64,000 bases of DNA from Butyricicoccus_A sp963620595 (GCA_963620595.1 CAVFAY010000006.1:1-64000); one strand, 5' to 3'. Positions 25,584 to 34,948 are shown, numbered from the stretch's first letter. Numbers and translations are program-made. The notes: generated by a model from the letters alone, not told the origin.

Positions 25584-26918
25584 ATGAATGTTTTTGAGGA
25601 ATACAAACGCAAGCTGCGCACACCGGAAGAGGCTGTACAAGTCATCAAAAGCGGCGATTGGATTGATTATACCACCAGCTTGGGCAAACCGATTTTGCTT
25701 GACCGCGCATTAGCCGCCCGCCGCGACGAATTAACCGATGTTAAAATCCGTGGCAATTTGGTATTCGGCCCCTTAGAAGTCGCAGAATGTGATCCATCGC
25801 AGGAGCATTTTATTTATCATTCCTGGCACTGTTCTGCCTATGAGCGCAGTCTGTGTGACCGCGGACTCTGTTATTATATTCCGATGGTGTTCCACCTCAA
25901 TTCGGAATATTACAAGCATTTCTTGACTGTCAATGTCGCTATGGCGTGTGTCACACCAATGGATCGGCATGGATATTTCAATCTGTCCACTTCTACCGGC
26001 GTATCCGGTCAGATTTTGCGCAAGGCAGACATTGTCATTCTTGAAGTCAACGAGAATCTCCCCAAGCTGTACGGCGGCTACGATGAATGCATCCATATTT
26101 CCGATGTAGATTACGTGGTTGAGGGGCATCATGACCCTTTTCCGGAATCTCCAGCACCAAAAATTACGGATATTGACCGGCAAATTGCGGCAAATTTGAT
26201 GCCATATATGGTTGACGGCATGACCCTTCAGCTTGGCATCGGCAGCCTCCCTCATGCGCTCGGCAACTTAATCGCAGAATCTGATCTCAAAGATCTTGGT
26301 ATGCACACCGAGCTGTGTTCTGACGCCTATTTACAGTTGTACAAGGCAGGCAAGCTAACTAACAAGCATAAGACCATCAATCGCGGCAAGGGCGTTTTAG
26401 GCGTCGCAATTGGCTCACATGAGCTGTATGACTGGATTGATGAAAATCCAAGCGTCGCCGTATATCCGCTATCCTACGTCAACAATCCAGAAGTGATTGG
26501 TCGCATTGACAACATGGTCTCCATCAACAGTTGTCTGGAAGTCGATCTATATGGTCAGGTGTCTTCCGAAAGCACTGGTACACGGCAAATCAGCGGCACA
26601 GGCGGACAGCTGGACTTCTTGACCGGCGCCTCCGCTTCCCGCGGCGGCAAGGCATTTATCTGTATGAGTTCTACGTTTACAGACAGAAATGGTATGCTAC
26701 AATCGCGCATTGTCCCACGCTTCGGCGGCGATATTATCACCTCGCCTCGCTCGCAGGTCTATTATCTCGCCACGGAATACGGTGTCGTCAATCTCATCGG
26801 CAAATCTACTTGGGAACGGGCAGAAGCCATTATTTCTCTGGCTCATCCGATGTTCCGCGACCAACTCATTCGTGCCGCACAGTCACAGCACATTTGGAGA
26901 CACTCCAACAAACGATAA
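25584..26918 (+). CDS. Acetyl-CoA hydrolase/transferase family, probable butyryl-CoA:acetate CoA-transferase
   Basis: A 444-aa family I-type CoA-transferase of the Cat1/4-hydroxybutyrate/But group. Seen: the N-terminal EEAVQVIKSGDWIDY block, CVTPMDRHGYFNLSTS, LGIGSLPHALG, MHTELCSDAYLQLY with the candidate catalytic Glu, and TGGQLDFLTGASASRGGKAFI near the C-terminus. Length fits butyryl-CoA:acetate CoA-transferase, the last step of butyrate formation in many gut Clostridia, but 4-hydroxybutyrate or succinyl transferases share these motifs. No crotonase/bcd genes are nearby. The start follows AGGAAGAAGGA. Confidence 0.82.
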   Translation: MNVFEEYKRKLRTPEEAVQVIKSGDWIDYTTSLGKPILLDRALAARRDELTDVKIRGNLVFGPLEVAECDPSQEHFIYHSWHCSAYERSLCDRGLCYYIPMVFHLNSEYYKHFLTVNVAMACVTPMDRHGYFNLSTSTGVSGQILRKADIVILEVNENLPKLYGGYDECIHISDVDYVVEGHHDPFPESPAPKITDIDRQIAANLMPYMVDGMTLQLGIGSLPHALGNLIAESDLKDLGMHTELCSDAYLQLYKAGKLTNKHKTINRGKGVLGVAIGSHELYDWIDENPSVAVYPLSYVNNPEVIGRIDNMVSINSCLEVDLYGQVSSESTGTRQISGTGGQLDFLTGASASRGGKAFICMSSTFTDRNGMLQSRIVPRFGGDIITSPRSQVYYLATEYGVVNLIGKSTWERAEAIISLAHPMFRDQLIRAAQSQHIWRHSNKR

Positions 26919-26920
26919 CA

Positions 26921-26951
26921 CAAAGCCCCGACAAGTTGTCGGGGCTTTTAC
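26921..26951 (+). terminator. Terminator after CoA-transferase
   Basis: AAAGCCCCGACAA/TTGTCGGGGCTTTT is a perfect stem; it also serves the convergent NagZ-like gene. Confidence 0.88.
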
Positions 26952-26952
26952 G

Positions 26953-28119
26953 TTACATATTGATTTTTACTTTGACAATGCGTGTGACTGCTGTGTCAAT
27001 TTGTTCTTCTGTCAGTTCACCGCTTTTTACAGCGTCCAGTACGCCCTGATAGGCTTCCTTGAAGTTCTCAGGCATGAGTATGATATCAGCACCTGCCTGT
27101 AAGGCTTTCACGGCCGCCTGTGCCGAAGTGTACTGTTCAGTCACAGCTCCCATATTCATAGCATCTGTAACGACAATGCCATCATAGCCCATCTGCTCAC
27201 GCAAGACATCCGTAATCATGGTTTTAGACAGTGAAGTCGGTGTATCGTCGTTTGTGATATTAGGCACCGAAATATGCGCCGCCATGATAAACTCTGCTCC
27301 GTTTTTAATCGCATATTCAAATGGAATCAGCTCACTTTGTTTGAGCTCATCCAATGTCTTATTGGTATATGCATAGCCCTTATGGGTATCACCTTCCGTG
27401 GCGCCGTGTCCCGGAAAATGCTTGTACACACTGTGTATCTGATGCTGCGACAATCCCTGTGCAACTGCCAATGACATATCTGAGACCACTTGCGGATCAC
27501 TGCCAAACGACCGTTTTTTCACTACCGTATTTTCCGGATTGGTCAGCACATCAGCATCCGGCGCAAAGTCAAGATTAAATCCCAATGCAGACAAATAGGT
27601 ACCGATGGTCTCTCCCGCCTGTTTGGCTTTCTGTACATCCCCTGACGCGCCAATATCAGCCATATTTCCGACATTAGGCACATCAAACCGACCGCTTCCT
27701 GCGACGCGGGCAACCGTACCGCCTTCCTCATCGACACTGAGAAACGCCGGCAGACCGGTTCTGTCCTTACTGTATTTTTGAACATTGCTCAGCATCTCTT
27801 GTACCTGTTGTTCAGACTGCAAATTATCGCTGAAATACACAAATCCGCCGACCGGTGTTTTGTCTATCGCCTGTTTGGTTGATTCTCCGGCCGCTGTCGC
27901 GGTACCAATGTCCACAATTGCCTCCGGCTTGACAAGAAACAGCTGTGCCACCTTATCTTCCAGTGACATCGCACTGACAATGCGTTGAACTTCATCTGTT
28001 TTGTCCGGAGCATTTTGTGAAGCACTTCCAGTGTCAGCAGAATTTGTTCCGCATCCAACACAGCCTAACAGGAGTGTTGCACCGAGCAGTACGGCAAGAG
28101 ATCGGATTCTCTTTTTCAA
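26953..28119 (-). CDS. GH3 beta-N-acetylhexosaminidase-like lipoprotein
   Basis: A 388-aa exported glycoside hydrolase family 3 protein. The N-terminus is a lipoprotein signal (LLLGCVGCG, lipid Cys near residue 20-23) followed by a Ser/Asp/Ala-rich spacer. The NagZ-type catalytic loop KHFPGHGATEGDTH (about residue 233 on) carries the His-Asp general acid/base pair, and VVTDAMNMGAV carries the nucleophile Asp. It probably removes N-acetylglucosamine from muropeptides at the cell surface. The start is TTG behind AAAGGGGG. It lies 21 bp after the flavin protein gene on the same strand. Confidence 0.88.
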   Translation of the reverse strand: MKKRIRSLAVLLGATLLLGCVGCGTNSADTGSASQNAPDKTDEVQRIVSAMSLEDKVAQLFLVKPEAIVDIGTATAAGESTKQAIDKTPVGGFVYFSDNLQSEQQVQEMLSNVQKYSKDRTGLPAFLSVDEEGGTVARVAGSGRFDVPNVGNMADIGASGDVQKAKQAGETIGTYLSALGFNLDFAPDADVLTNPENTVVKKRSFGSDPQVVSDMSLAVAQGLSQHQIHSVYKHFPGHGATEGDTHKGYAYTNKTLDELKQSELIPFEYAIKNGAEFIMAAHISVPNITNDDTPTSLSKTMITDVLREQMGYDGIVVTDAMNMGAVTEQYTSAQAAVKALQAGADIILMPENFKEAYQGVLDAVKSGELTEEQIDTAVTRIVKVKINM

Positions 28120-28140
28120 CGATATTCCCCCTTTGAATAT

Positions 28141-28617
28141 TTAGCTCTCATTTACCAGTTTTCCTGTCATATGCTCAATATGCAGCGCCAAAAGCTGCAC
28201 ACGTGCAATCGCTTTTTCCATCTCCGCATCGACTTCTTCTTCCGTCGGATAATATTTCATCGCCAGCTTGCGGACTTTTTCTTCCGTCTGCGCTGCGTCC
28301 GCAATCAGCTCTGCTCTGCCAAATGCAATCACACTGGTCACATTCCACACCCAGTCATTTTCCTTCTGGAAACCGGTGTTCCATGTGGTAAAGCACACTT
28401 TGTCGCGGGCTTTGATTGCGTCAATTTTATGACCAACCTTGGCACAGTGAAAATAAATTGTCTGTTCGCCTTCATCGTAATAAAAATCCAGCGGAACCGC
28501 ATACGGATAGCCTTCATCACCGATGACAGACAAAACACCTCGTTTTTCCGTCTTGAGAATCTCTGCACACGTTTCCTCTGTGACTGCCTGTTTATATCTT
28601 CTCATTTCTCGAAACAT
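28141..28617 (-). CDS. Pyridoxamine-5'-phosphate-oxidase-like FMN-binding protein
   Basis: A 158-aa split-barrel protein of the NimA/COG3467 type: MFREMRRYKQAVTEETCAEIL, then GVLSVIGDEGYPYAVPLDFYY, the FMN-binding strand IYFHCAKVGHKIDAI, and WVWNVTSVIAFGRAELI. Related proteins bind flavin and include nitroimidazole-resistance reductases, but function cannot be assigned. The start follows AAAGGAG. Possibly co-transcribed with the GH3 gene. Confidence 0.85.
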   Translation of the reverse strand: MFREMRRYKQAVTEETCAEILKTEKRGVLSVIGDEGYPYAVPLDFYYDEGEQTIYFHCAKVGHKIDAIKARDKVCFTTWNTGFQKENDWVWNVTSVIAFGRAELIADAAQTEEKVRKLAMKYYPTEEEVDAEMEKAIARVQLLALHIEHMTGKLVNES

Positions 28618-28698
28618 ATCATTTTCTCCTTTGCCGCGTTTACAAATAGTAAATCATATGTTCATTATAAAGCATTCCCGATGGTATTGCAACGCAGG

Positions 28699-29934
28699 TT
28701 ATTTGGCAATGTGCTTCTGATAACACTGTACCGTCAGAAATAAAAACAAAGGGATCGCCACAAGCTCACACACCAGCATCACATGCGCCGGCCAAACGCT
28801 GATCGTCTTGCCAAGATGCAGAAATTCAAAATTGCATATCGTATAGGTATAGCTATTATTCATGCCAACACCACCAGCCGGTAAAATGCGGGCAATCCAC
28901 GCGGTCAAAGTTCCGCCGCCAAACATATACAGCAAAGACGGCGCAATCAAAAATACCAACGAAATGCCCAACGCTTTGACATTGGAACGACTGACGCTTG
29001 ACACGAACAAGGTAAAACTGCTGACAGCAAGCAGCGTCACAAGTCCCATGGCCGTAATGGCATTTTGCGCCTCTCCGACTGTGCCGGAAAACAGAGTTGC
29101 CGCTGACTGAATCACCTGTAGGGATGTTTTTCTGCATTCCCAGCCAAACAGAGAATTGGAAAGCACGGTAAAAATCGTCATGCACACGGCAAATACCGCA
29201 ATGAAAATCAGCATTGCTGCCGTGATTTTTGTTACCGCCAGTCTCTTGCGGCCATGTTTCGTGCAGCGCAAAATATCATCCGCACCGGTCTGATACTCCG
29301 CAGAGAAGATCGGCGCGGCAATCAGTGTGCACAAAAATACTAACAGAAAAACATACATCCCAACATATTCCAACGCATCCATTGTATATCCCGGATAATA
29401 GAAAAACGGCTGCGGTACTTTGCTGTACATCTGTTTCGCCTGTTCCTGTGCCTCCGGATGGTCATGCTGCTCTAAATGCATCAAATCACCAATGTGCGTT
29501 TTACACTGTTTGTAAAAGTTCTTGGCATCTTGATTTGTCAGCTGTGTAACCTCCGGCGCGAGTCCCTGTGCATCGGCATTGATCTCAATCAGGCGCCTGA
29601 CCAACGGAGCTTCTGGAAAAATTTTCTGATAATACACATCCATCGGAAAATCTTCGCTGTTGACATCTCCATATTGTTTTACCGCCCCTTGATACTCCGC
29701 AAGGGCTTTTTGCATCTTTTCCGTCGTTACTTCACCGCTATATGGCGCAGCCAGTTGTTTGATCTCCTGCACAGCCCGTAAACCGGTGATTTCAGAATCT
29801 TCCGATGAATATAGTCCGACATATGATGCCGGCAGCCATGCCATTACGAGCGACAGCACCAATGCCAACGCCAAAATACATTTTGTCGCACGGGAACTTA
29901 CCGTGCGCTTGAGCTCCAATTGCAATAATCGCAT
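28699..29934 (-). CDS. ABC-2-type transporter permease
   Basis: A 411-aa permease with one N-terminal membrane helix (about residues 17-37), an extracytoplasmic region of about 150 residues and a C-terminal bundle of five or six helices (about 190-405), the layout of ABC-2 exporters paired with a single ATPase. The segment FSAEYQTGADDILRCTKHGRKRL between helices is characteristic. Substrate unknown. Starts 3 bp after the ATPase stop codon; last gene of the sigma-factor operon. Confidence 0.85.
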   Translation of the reverse strand: MRLLQLELKRTVSSRATKCILALALVLSLVMAWLPASYVGLYSSEDSEITGLRAVQEIKQLAAPYSGEVTTEKMQKALAEYQGAVKQYGDVNSEDFPMDVYYQKIFPEAPLVRRLIEINADAQGLAPEVTQLTNQDAKNFYKQCKTHIGDLMHLEQHDHPEAQEQAKQMYSKVPQPFFYYPGYTMDALEYVGMYVFLLVFLCTLIAAPIFSAEYQTGADDILRCTKHGRKRLAVTKITAAMLIFIAVFAVCMTIFTVLSNSLFGWECRKTSLQVIQSAATLFSGTVGEAQNAITAMGLVTLLAVSSFTLFVSSVSRSNVKALGISLVFLIAPSLLYMFGGGTLTAWIARILPAGGVGMNNSYTYTICNFEFLHLGKTISVWPAHVMLVCELVAIPLFLFLTVQCYQKHIAK

Positions 29935-29937
29935 CAG

Positions 29938-30816
29938 TTACCCCTCTCTTTCTGTGTGCGGAAACAGCCACAAATACAAATCCTCCAGACGCGGCTGTAT
30001 ATTTTGAGACTGTGGAATTTCCGGTTTCTCCGCCAAATAGCGAATAGAAATACTGCCGTCTTCTTCATTGCGCAGGCTGACAACGCATAGCTGTTGCTCC
30101 CACCGTGACACCTCTTCCTGTCGGATCCTCGCATTCCAAACCTTTTCATCCATCTGCTGTACCAGTTGTTCCGTCGTTCCGGACGCGATAATGGAACCAT
30201 CTTTCATGACTGCATTTTGCGTTGCGATATACTCGACATCTGACACAATATGCGTCGAAATCAGCACAATGCGGTCATGGGCAAATTCGGACAGCAAATT
30301 CCGGAACCGCACGCGCTCTCCTGGGTCCAGTCCACTGGTCGGCTCGTCTAAAAATAAAACCTCCGGCTCATTGAGCAGCGCCTGTGCAATGCCAACTCGA
30401 CGCTTCATGCCGCCGGACAGCTTGGCAATCTTTTTGTTTCTCACCTCAGACAGCGTTAACAGCTCCAGCAAATCATTGATGCGCTTTTTTGTGTCTGTTT
30501 TTGTCAGCCCTTTGAGCGCCGCCATGTATTCCAGATAATTTTTTACCGTGAACTCCGGATAAAATCCGAACTCCTGCGGCAGATAACCAAACACATCACG
30601 CCACGCTGCGCCCAATGTACCAATCTCTATGCCGTCATAATAAATCTCGCCTTTGGTCGGCTGTAAAATACCCGCAACCATGCGCATCAGGGTCGTCTTG
30701 CCCGCGCCGTTCGCGCCCAGCAAGCCCCATACGCCGGGTGTCAGCTTTAAACTGACATCGTTGACCGCTCGTTTGTCTTTAAATTGTTTGGTCATATGGT
30801 CAATACGCAATTCCAT
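29938..30816 (-). CDS. ABC transporter ATP-binding protein
   Basis: A 292-aa cytoplasmic ATPase. Walker A is LLGANGAGKTTL (about residues 33-44), Q-loop GYLPQEFGFYP, signature LSGGMKRRVG, Walker B VLFLDEPTSGLDP and H-loop STHIVSD; all are canonical. The C-terminal extension of about 80 residues is common in BcrA/NatA-type exporters. It powers the downstream permease. Its start overlaps the end of the upstream membrane-protein gene by 17 bp. Confidence 0.92.
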   Translation of the reverse strand: MELRIDHMTKQFKDKRAVNDVSLKLTPGVWGLLGANGAGKTTLMRMVAGILQPTKGEIYYDGIEIGTLGAAWRDVFGYLPQEFGFYPEFTVKNYLEYMAALKGLTKTDTKKRINDLLELLTLSEVRNKKIAKLSGGMKRRVGIAQALLNEPEVLFLDEPTSGLDPGERVRFRNLLSEFAHDRIVLISTHIVSDVEYIATQNAVMKDGSIIASGTTEQLVQQMDEKVWNARIRQEEVSRWEQQLCVVSLRNEEDGSISIRYLAEKPEIPQSQNIQPRLEDLYLWLFPHTEREG

Positions 30817-31543
30817 ACACCATTCCTCCCTTTTTTATCAAGTTCCAAAGCTGTACACCACAGACAAACAGCAATGCGGCAAACACACCCACATATCCTA
30901 TGTGAAATTCGGCCGCAATCCGGCTGCGGTGCCAGCAAAGCAGAACCACCAACACGATGCTCGTCCAAACGGCTGCATACAATGGCAATCCCCCCCCTGC
31001 GGCATGTGCCAGCAGCAGCAAATCACCGCACATGGTAAGCAGAGCAGGAAAGAGTACATACATAACAATGCAGCCCAAACTGAACCATGTATGATGCGCG
31101 GCACATATAATCGCAACGCTGAGTGTCACTGCCACACCGATTCCTGCAAAAACCAATTGCGCGGCCAGCTGCTGTGCGCCGGAATAATAGCACGGCAATT
31201 CGATTTCCATCATTTGATACCGAATGGTTCGATACAGCATCGGCAGCACCGCAGTAATTGCCGCAACACCACATCCCATGAGCGATACATACGGATAGGC
31301 AGACAACGCGCCGCTGTACATACAGCCAAGCAATGCCGCTAACACAAGAATCTGCCATAGCCACATAGAGACACCAGAAAACCGTGCCTGTACGATCAGG
31401 AAAGAAAGCCAGCTTCGATGATTCCGCATCGGATGTTCTGCCGCCATGTTTTGTGCTGCCATGACGGTTCGTTGTACTTGTTCTGCATTTGGTTGTTCAC
31501 GCGTCCGAAGTGCTTCAGACAGCTGTTTTTCAAAATTTTTCAT
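30800..31543 (-). CDS. Membrane protein of unknown function in sigma/ABC operon
   Basis: A 247-aa protein with a soluble N-terminal segment of about 55 residues (MKNFEKQLSEALRTREQPN) and six hydrophobic segments. I do not recognise a family. It is encoded directly after an ECF-type sigma factor and before an ABC exporter. The position is where anti-sigma factors usually sit, but no zinc HxxxCxxC motif is present, so this is only a hypothesis. The start at 31543 overlaps the sigma stop as ATGA with GGAGG 6 nt upstream; an ATG two codons earlier abuts the Shine-Dalgarno and is less likely. Confidence 0.75.
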   Translation of the reverse strand: MKNFEKQLSEALRTREQPNAEQVQRTVMAAQNMAAEHPMRNHRSWLSFLIVQARFSGVSMWLWQILVLAALLGCMYSGALSAYPYVSLMGCGVAAITAVLPMLYRTIRYQMMEIELPCYYSGAQQLAAQLVFAGIGVAVTLSVAIICAAHHTWFSLGCIVMYVLFPALLTMCGDLLLLAHAAGGGLPLYAAVWTSIVLVVLLCWHRSRIAAEFHIGYVGVFAALLFVCGVQLWNLIKKGGMVYGIAY

Positions 31544-32064
31544 TGCCATCCTCCTTCCGACAATTTGGATTTCAGCGTTTTGAGTGCCGCCCGCAGGCGA
31601 GATTGTACGGTTCGCAGCGGCAGGCCTGTTATCTGTGCAATCTCCCGCAGCTTAAACTGCTGTGCATAACGCAAAATAATCAACTCCCGCTGTTGTTCCG
31701 GCAGCAGCGCCGTCAAACGCAGAAAATCCGCCTCCTGCTCCGCCTGCTGATAGCCGTCCTCTTGCGTTGTCAGACCTTCCGGCAGCGAAATGTCTGTATG
31801 CCAATGGCTGCGATACATATCCGTACAGACATTGGCTGCCATGCGATAGAGATATGCTCGAAATTTTCCTCTGTGTATGTAGCTATTCCAATGCCGCAGG
31901 AGCTTTAAAAAGGTCTCGTGCACGGCATCCTCTGCGCTTTGTTTGTCCGGTGTATGCCAGCGGCAATACCGCAGCAGTTCCGGATAATACATCTGGATGA
32001 GTTCTTCCATCGCCGATGCGTCTCCATCTGTGATTCGTTTTATCAATTGATCTTCACGCGTCAA
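31540..32064 (-). CDS. Sigma-70 family (ECF-type) RNA polymerase sigma factor
   Basis: A 174-aa two-domain sigma factor. Region 2 spans about residues 10-85 (YYPELLRYCRWHT, DAVHETFLKLLRHW, FRAYLYRMAANVCTDMYR) and region 4 about 112-165 (LPEQQRELIILRYAQQFKLREIAQITGLPLRTVQSRL with its helix-turn-helix). It would redirect RNA polymerase to a small regulon, likely including this operon. The start is TTG at 32064 behind AGGAGG. The order sigma, membrane protein, ATPase, permease resembles envelope-stress detoxification modules of Firmicutes. Confidence 0.92.
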   Translation of the reverse strand: MTREDQLIKRITDGDASAMEELIQMYYPELLRYCRWHTPDKQSAEDAVHETFLKLLRHWNSYIHRGKFRAYLYRMAANVCTDMYRSHWHTDISLPEGLTTQEDGYQQAEQEADFLRLTALLPEQQRELIILRYAQQFKLREIAQITGLPLRTVQSRLRAALKTLKSKLSEGGWQ

Positions 32065-32131
32065 GATACACCTCCTGAAGGCGTCCCTTCACTTATTACA
32101 ACGGATGCCGCGCATAAAATGATTGACCCAA

Positions 32132-32178
32132 AACAAAAAATTCCGGCTATCCGTGAACACATCACAGACAGCCGGAAT
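32132..32178 (-). terminator. Terminator after ridA
   Basis: ATTCCGGCT/AGCCGGAAT arms extended by GTC/GAT-type pairs; on the minus strand the stem is followed by TTTTTTGTTT. Confidence 0.82.
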
Positions 32179-32191
32179 AAGTACCGTTCTA

Positions 32192-32569
32192 TTACTTAAT
32201 GCAGATGGTCTCTACCTCGAGCTTCGCGCCCTTCGGCAGGCCTGCAACAGCAAAGCAGGAACGAGCCGGTGCTTCGTTCGGGAAATACTTTGCATATACT
32301 GCATTGAATGCGGCAAAATCATTCAAATCAGCCAAGAAGCAGGTGGTTTTGACAACGTTTGCAAACGTCAGACCAGAAGCCTCCAGCAGTGCGCCGATAT
32401 TCTTCATGACCTGTTCGGTCTGTTCCTCAATGGTCTTGCCCTCTACCTCGCCGGTAGCCGGATTGATCGGAATCTGACCAGAGGTGAATACATAGCCGTC
32501 GGTCTCAATCGCCTGAGAATACGGGCCGATTGCAGCCGGTGCATTAGAAGTTGCAATTACATTCTTCAT
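32192..32569 (-). CDS. ridA: RidA family enamine/imine deaminase
   Basis: A 125-aa YjgF/YER057c/UK114 protein that hydrolyses 2-aminoacrylate and related imines made by PLP dehydratases. Seen: APAAIGPYSQAI, FTSGQIPINPATGE, and PARSCFAVAGLPKGAKLEVE, with the catalytic Arg near residue 104 and the terminal E. It acts as a cytoplasmic trimer. A serine dehydratase (dsdA) is encoded elsewhere in this window. The ATG at 32569 follows AAAGGAG; a GTG one codon upstream is also possible. Lies 19 bp after typA. Confidence 0.93.
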   Translation of the reverse strand: MKNVIATSNAPAAIGPYSQAIETDGYVFTSGQIPINPATGEVEGKTIEEQTEQVMKNIGALLEASGLTFANVVKTTCFLADLNDFAAFNAVYAKYFPNEAPARSCFAVAGLPKGAKLEVETICIK

Positions 32570-32588
32570 CACAGAACACTCCTTTTCT

Positions 32589-34406
32589 TTACTTACCCTT
32601 CAGCTTCTTCAGACGCTCGGTATTCGACAGAATTGCCTTGCGCATACGAATGCTTTCCGGTGTTACTTCAATCATCTCATCATCGCCGATGAACTCCATT
32701 GCTTCCTCAATGGACATCTTGCGCGGCGGAACCAGACGCAGTGCATCATCTGCACCGGCAGAACGCATATTGGTCAGTTGCTTCTTCTTGCAGACATTGA
32801 CAGCCATGTCTTCGTTCTTCGGAGAAGAACCGATAATCATACCCTCATATACTTCTGTGCCCGGTCCAATAAACAGCTGTCCACGCTCCTGTGCATTGAA
32901 CAGACCGTAGGCAACCGCGGTGCCGGTCTCAAACGCAATCAGAGAGCCAGTGGAACGCTTGGAGATTTCACCCTTGTACGGCATATAATCATAGAATACC
33001 GAGCTGAGGATGCCTTCGCCCTTGGTATCGGTCAGGAATTCGGTCTTGTAACCAAACAGACCGCGAGCCGGAACCAAGAATTCAATGCGCATACGATCGC
33101 CCTGCGGTGCCATGTGCTGCAGTTCACCCTTACGAGATCCCATCTTCTCCATAACTGCACCAACAGCATCTGCCGGAACGTCTGCTACCATGCGCTCAAT
33201 CGGTTCATACTTTTTACCGTCGATAGTCTTGAACAGGGCACGCGGTGCGCCTACCTGGAATTCGTAACCCTCACGACGCAGAGTCTCAATCAGGATGGAC
33301 AGATGCATCTCGCCACGACCTGCTACACGGAAGGTATCTGTATTGTCGGTCTCGTGTACGCGCAGGGATACGTCCTTGAGAAGCTCACGATGCAGACGCT
33401 CGCGTAGCTGACGAGAGGTGACAAACTTGCCCTCGCGGCCGGCAAACGGAGAATTGTTGACAGAGAAATACATTTCTACAGTTGGCTCCGAAATTTTCAC
33501 GAACGGCAGCGGCTTTGGATTTTCCGGATCACACAGGGTATCACCGATCGTGACGTTTTCAATACCGGATACACAAACAATATCGCCAGCAGAGATCTCA
33601 TCTACCGGTGTATGACCCAAGCTGTCAATGGTGTACATAGATACAGCCTTTGCCTTGTACGGCTTGTCATGCTGGTTATAGTTGCAAACCATCAAATCCT
33701 GACCGACATGCATGATACCGCGTTCTACACGACCGATGGCGATACGGCCAACATAGTCACTGTAATCAATAGAAGATACCAACATCTGAAGCGGGCCTTC
33801 GGTATCCACGTGCGGTGCCGGAATATGCTCCAGAATGGTTTCAAACAGCGGAGTCAGATCTTCGCCTGGGGTGTTTGGAGACAGGCTTGCCGTGCCGTCA
33901 CGACCGGAACAATACAGAATCGGGCTGTCCAACTGCTCATCCGAGGCATCCAGTGTCAGCAGCAACTCCAGAACCTCATCGCCGACATCTGCCAGACGAG
34001 CATCCGGACGGTCAATCTTATTGACAACAATAATGATCTTATGACCAAACTCCAGTGCCTTCTCCAGAACGAAACGAGTCTGCGGCATCGGGCCCTCGAA
34101 GGCATCGACCAGTAGGATAACGCCGTCTACCATCTTCAGGATACGCTCGACCTCGCCGGAGAAATCAGCATGACCCGGAGTATCTACAATATTGATCTTC
34201 GTATCTTTATAATGTACGGAAGTATTCTTTGCCAAAATCGTAATGCCACGCTCACGCTCCAGGTCGTTGCTGTCCATGACACGTTCTTCCACTACCTGAT
34301 TAGCACGGAAGGCACCGCCCTGCTTTAGCATCTGATCAACCAGCGTTGTCTTGCCGTGGTCAACGTGTGCGATGATTGCGATGTTTCTTAAATCATTTCT
34401 TACCAT
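32589..34406 (-). CDS. typA: Translational GTPase TypA/BipA
   Basis: A 605-aa ribosome-binding GTPase of the EF-G-like family. G motifs: IAHVDHGKTTL (G1, about residues 11-21), RGITI (G2), DTPGHADF (G3) and NKIDRPDA (G4). Domain II (RIAIGRVERGIM), domain III/V and the BipA-specific C-terminal domain (GYKTEFLTDTKGEG, RSAGADDALRLVPP) follow. It assists ribosome biogenesis and stress adaptation. The start at 34406 has GGAGG 5 nt upstream; a longer reading to 34418 lacks one. Likely an operon with ridA. Confidence 0.95.
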   Translation of the reverse strand: MVRNDLRNIAIIAHVDHGKTTLVDQMLKQGGAFRANQVVEERVMDSNDLERERGITILAKNTSVHYKDTKINIVDTPGHADFSGEVERILKMVDGVILLVDAFEGPMPQTRFVLEKALEFGHKIIIVVNKIDRPDARLADVGDEVLELLLTLDASDEQLDSPILYCSGRDGTASLSPNTPGEDLTPLFETILEHIPAPHVDTEGPLQMLVSSIDYSDYVGRIAIGRVERGIMHVGQDLMVCNYNQHDKPYKAKAVSMYTIDSLGHTPVDEISAGDIVCVSGIENVTIGDTLCDPENPKPLPFVKISEPTVEMYFSVNNSPFAGREGKFVTSRQLRERLHRELLKDVSLRVHETDNTDTFRVAGRGEMHLSILIETLRREGYEFQVGAPRALFKTIDGKKYEPIERMVADVPADAVGAVMEKMGSRKGELQHMAPQGDRMRIEFLVPARGLFGYKTEFLTDTKGEGILSSVFYDYMPYKGEISKRSTGSLIAFETGTAVAYGLFNAQERGQLFIGPGTEVYEGMIIGSSPKNEDMAVNVCKKKQLTNMRSAGADDALRLVPPRKMSIEEAMEFIGDDEMIEVTPESIRMRKAILSNTERLKKLKGK

Positions 34407-34571
34407 GAGTTCCTCCAAAGTAACGTCGAAACAGATTCATACATAGATTTTTGTCTTTATATTTGTATCGTGATTTATTATACCCTGTCTTTTATGCTTT
34501 TTCCATCCTCAGGTTCATCAAAATTTCTCTTTTTTTGTGCAAATTTTTCATAAATTTTTTTAGATTTTTTC

Positions 34572-34600
34572 TTGACATTCTCTCTCAACATGAGTATAAT
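34572..34600 (+). promoter_or_regulatory. Promoter of tRNA-Gln/tRNA-Ser
   Basis: TTGACA (34572-34577), 17 bp, TATAAT (34595-34600), a consensus promoter 37 bp before tRNA-Gln. The -10/discriminator block AGTATAATAAT and the following TTCGTTG recur before the second tRNA-Ser. Confidence 0.85.
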
Positions 34601-34637
34601 AATATTCGTTGGTTCGCAAGGAACGACAAAAAAATAT

Positions 34638-34711
34638 TGCCGAATTGTGTAAAGGTAGCACGACAGACTCTGACTCTGTTTGTGAGGGTTCGAATCCTTC
34701 TTCGGCAACCA
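34638..34711 (+). tRNA. tRNA-Gln(CTG)
   Basis: Acceptor arms TGCCGAA/TTCGGCA, anticodon stem ACAGA/TCTGT with loop CTCTGAC giving anticodon CTG, T-loop GGTTCGAATCC, discriminator A and encoded CCA. Length 74 nt. Confidence 0.95.
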
Positions 34712-34714
34712 TAT

Positions 34715-34805
34715 GGAGAGTTGGCTGAGTGGTCGAAGGCGCACGACTGGAAATCGTGTAACGGTGATGAGCCGTTCTAGGGTTCAAATCCCTAACTCTC
34801 CGCCA
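34715..34805 (+). tRNA. tRNA-Ser(GGA), copy 1
   Basis: Acceptor arms GGAGAGT/ACTCTCC, anticodon loop CTGGAAA giving GGA, a long variable arm (GTAACGGTGATGAGCCGTTC), T-loop GGTTCAAATCC, discriminator G and encoded CCA. It lies 3 bp after tRNA-Gln. An identical second copy is at 36109-36199. Confidence 0.96.
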
Positions 34806-34843
34806 TAAAAAAGACTTGAAACTTGCTTCGAGTCTTTTTTTGT
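34806..34843 (+). terminator. Terminator of tRNA-Gln/Ser unit
   Basis: AAAAAGACTTGAA/TTCGAGTCTTTTTTT stem immediately after the tRNA-Ser CCA. Confidence 0.85.
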
Positions 34844-34948
34844 TTTATATCTTTGGCTTCGAAACTTGTCAAAACACCGCAATTGCTCGATTTTCCTATG
34901 ATTTCTGTGAAATTTTCGTGAAGTTTCTTTATTTTTTCCATTTTTCCC

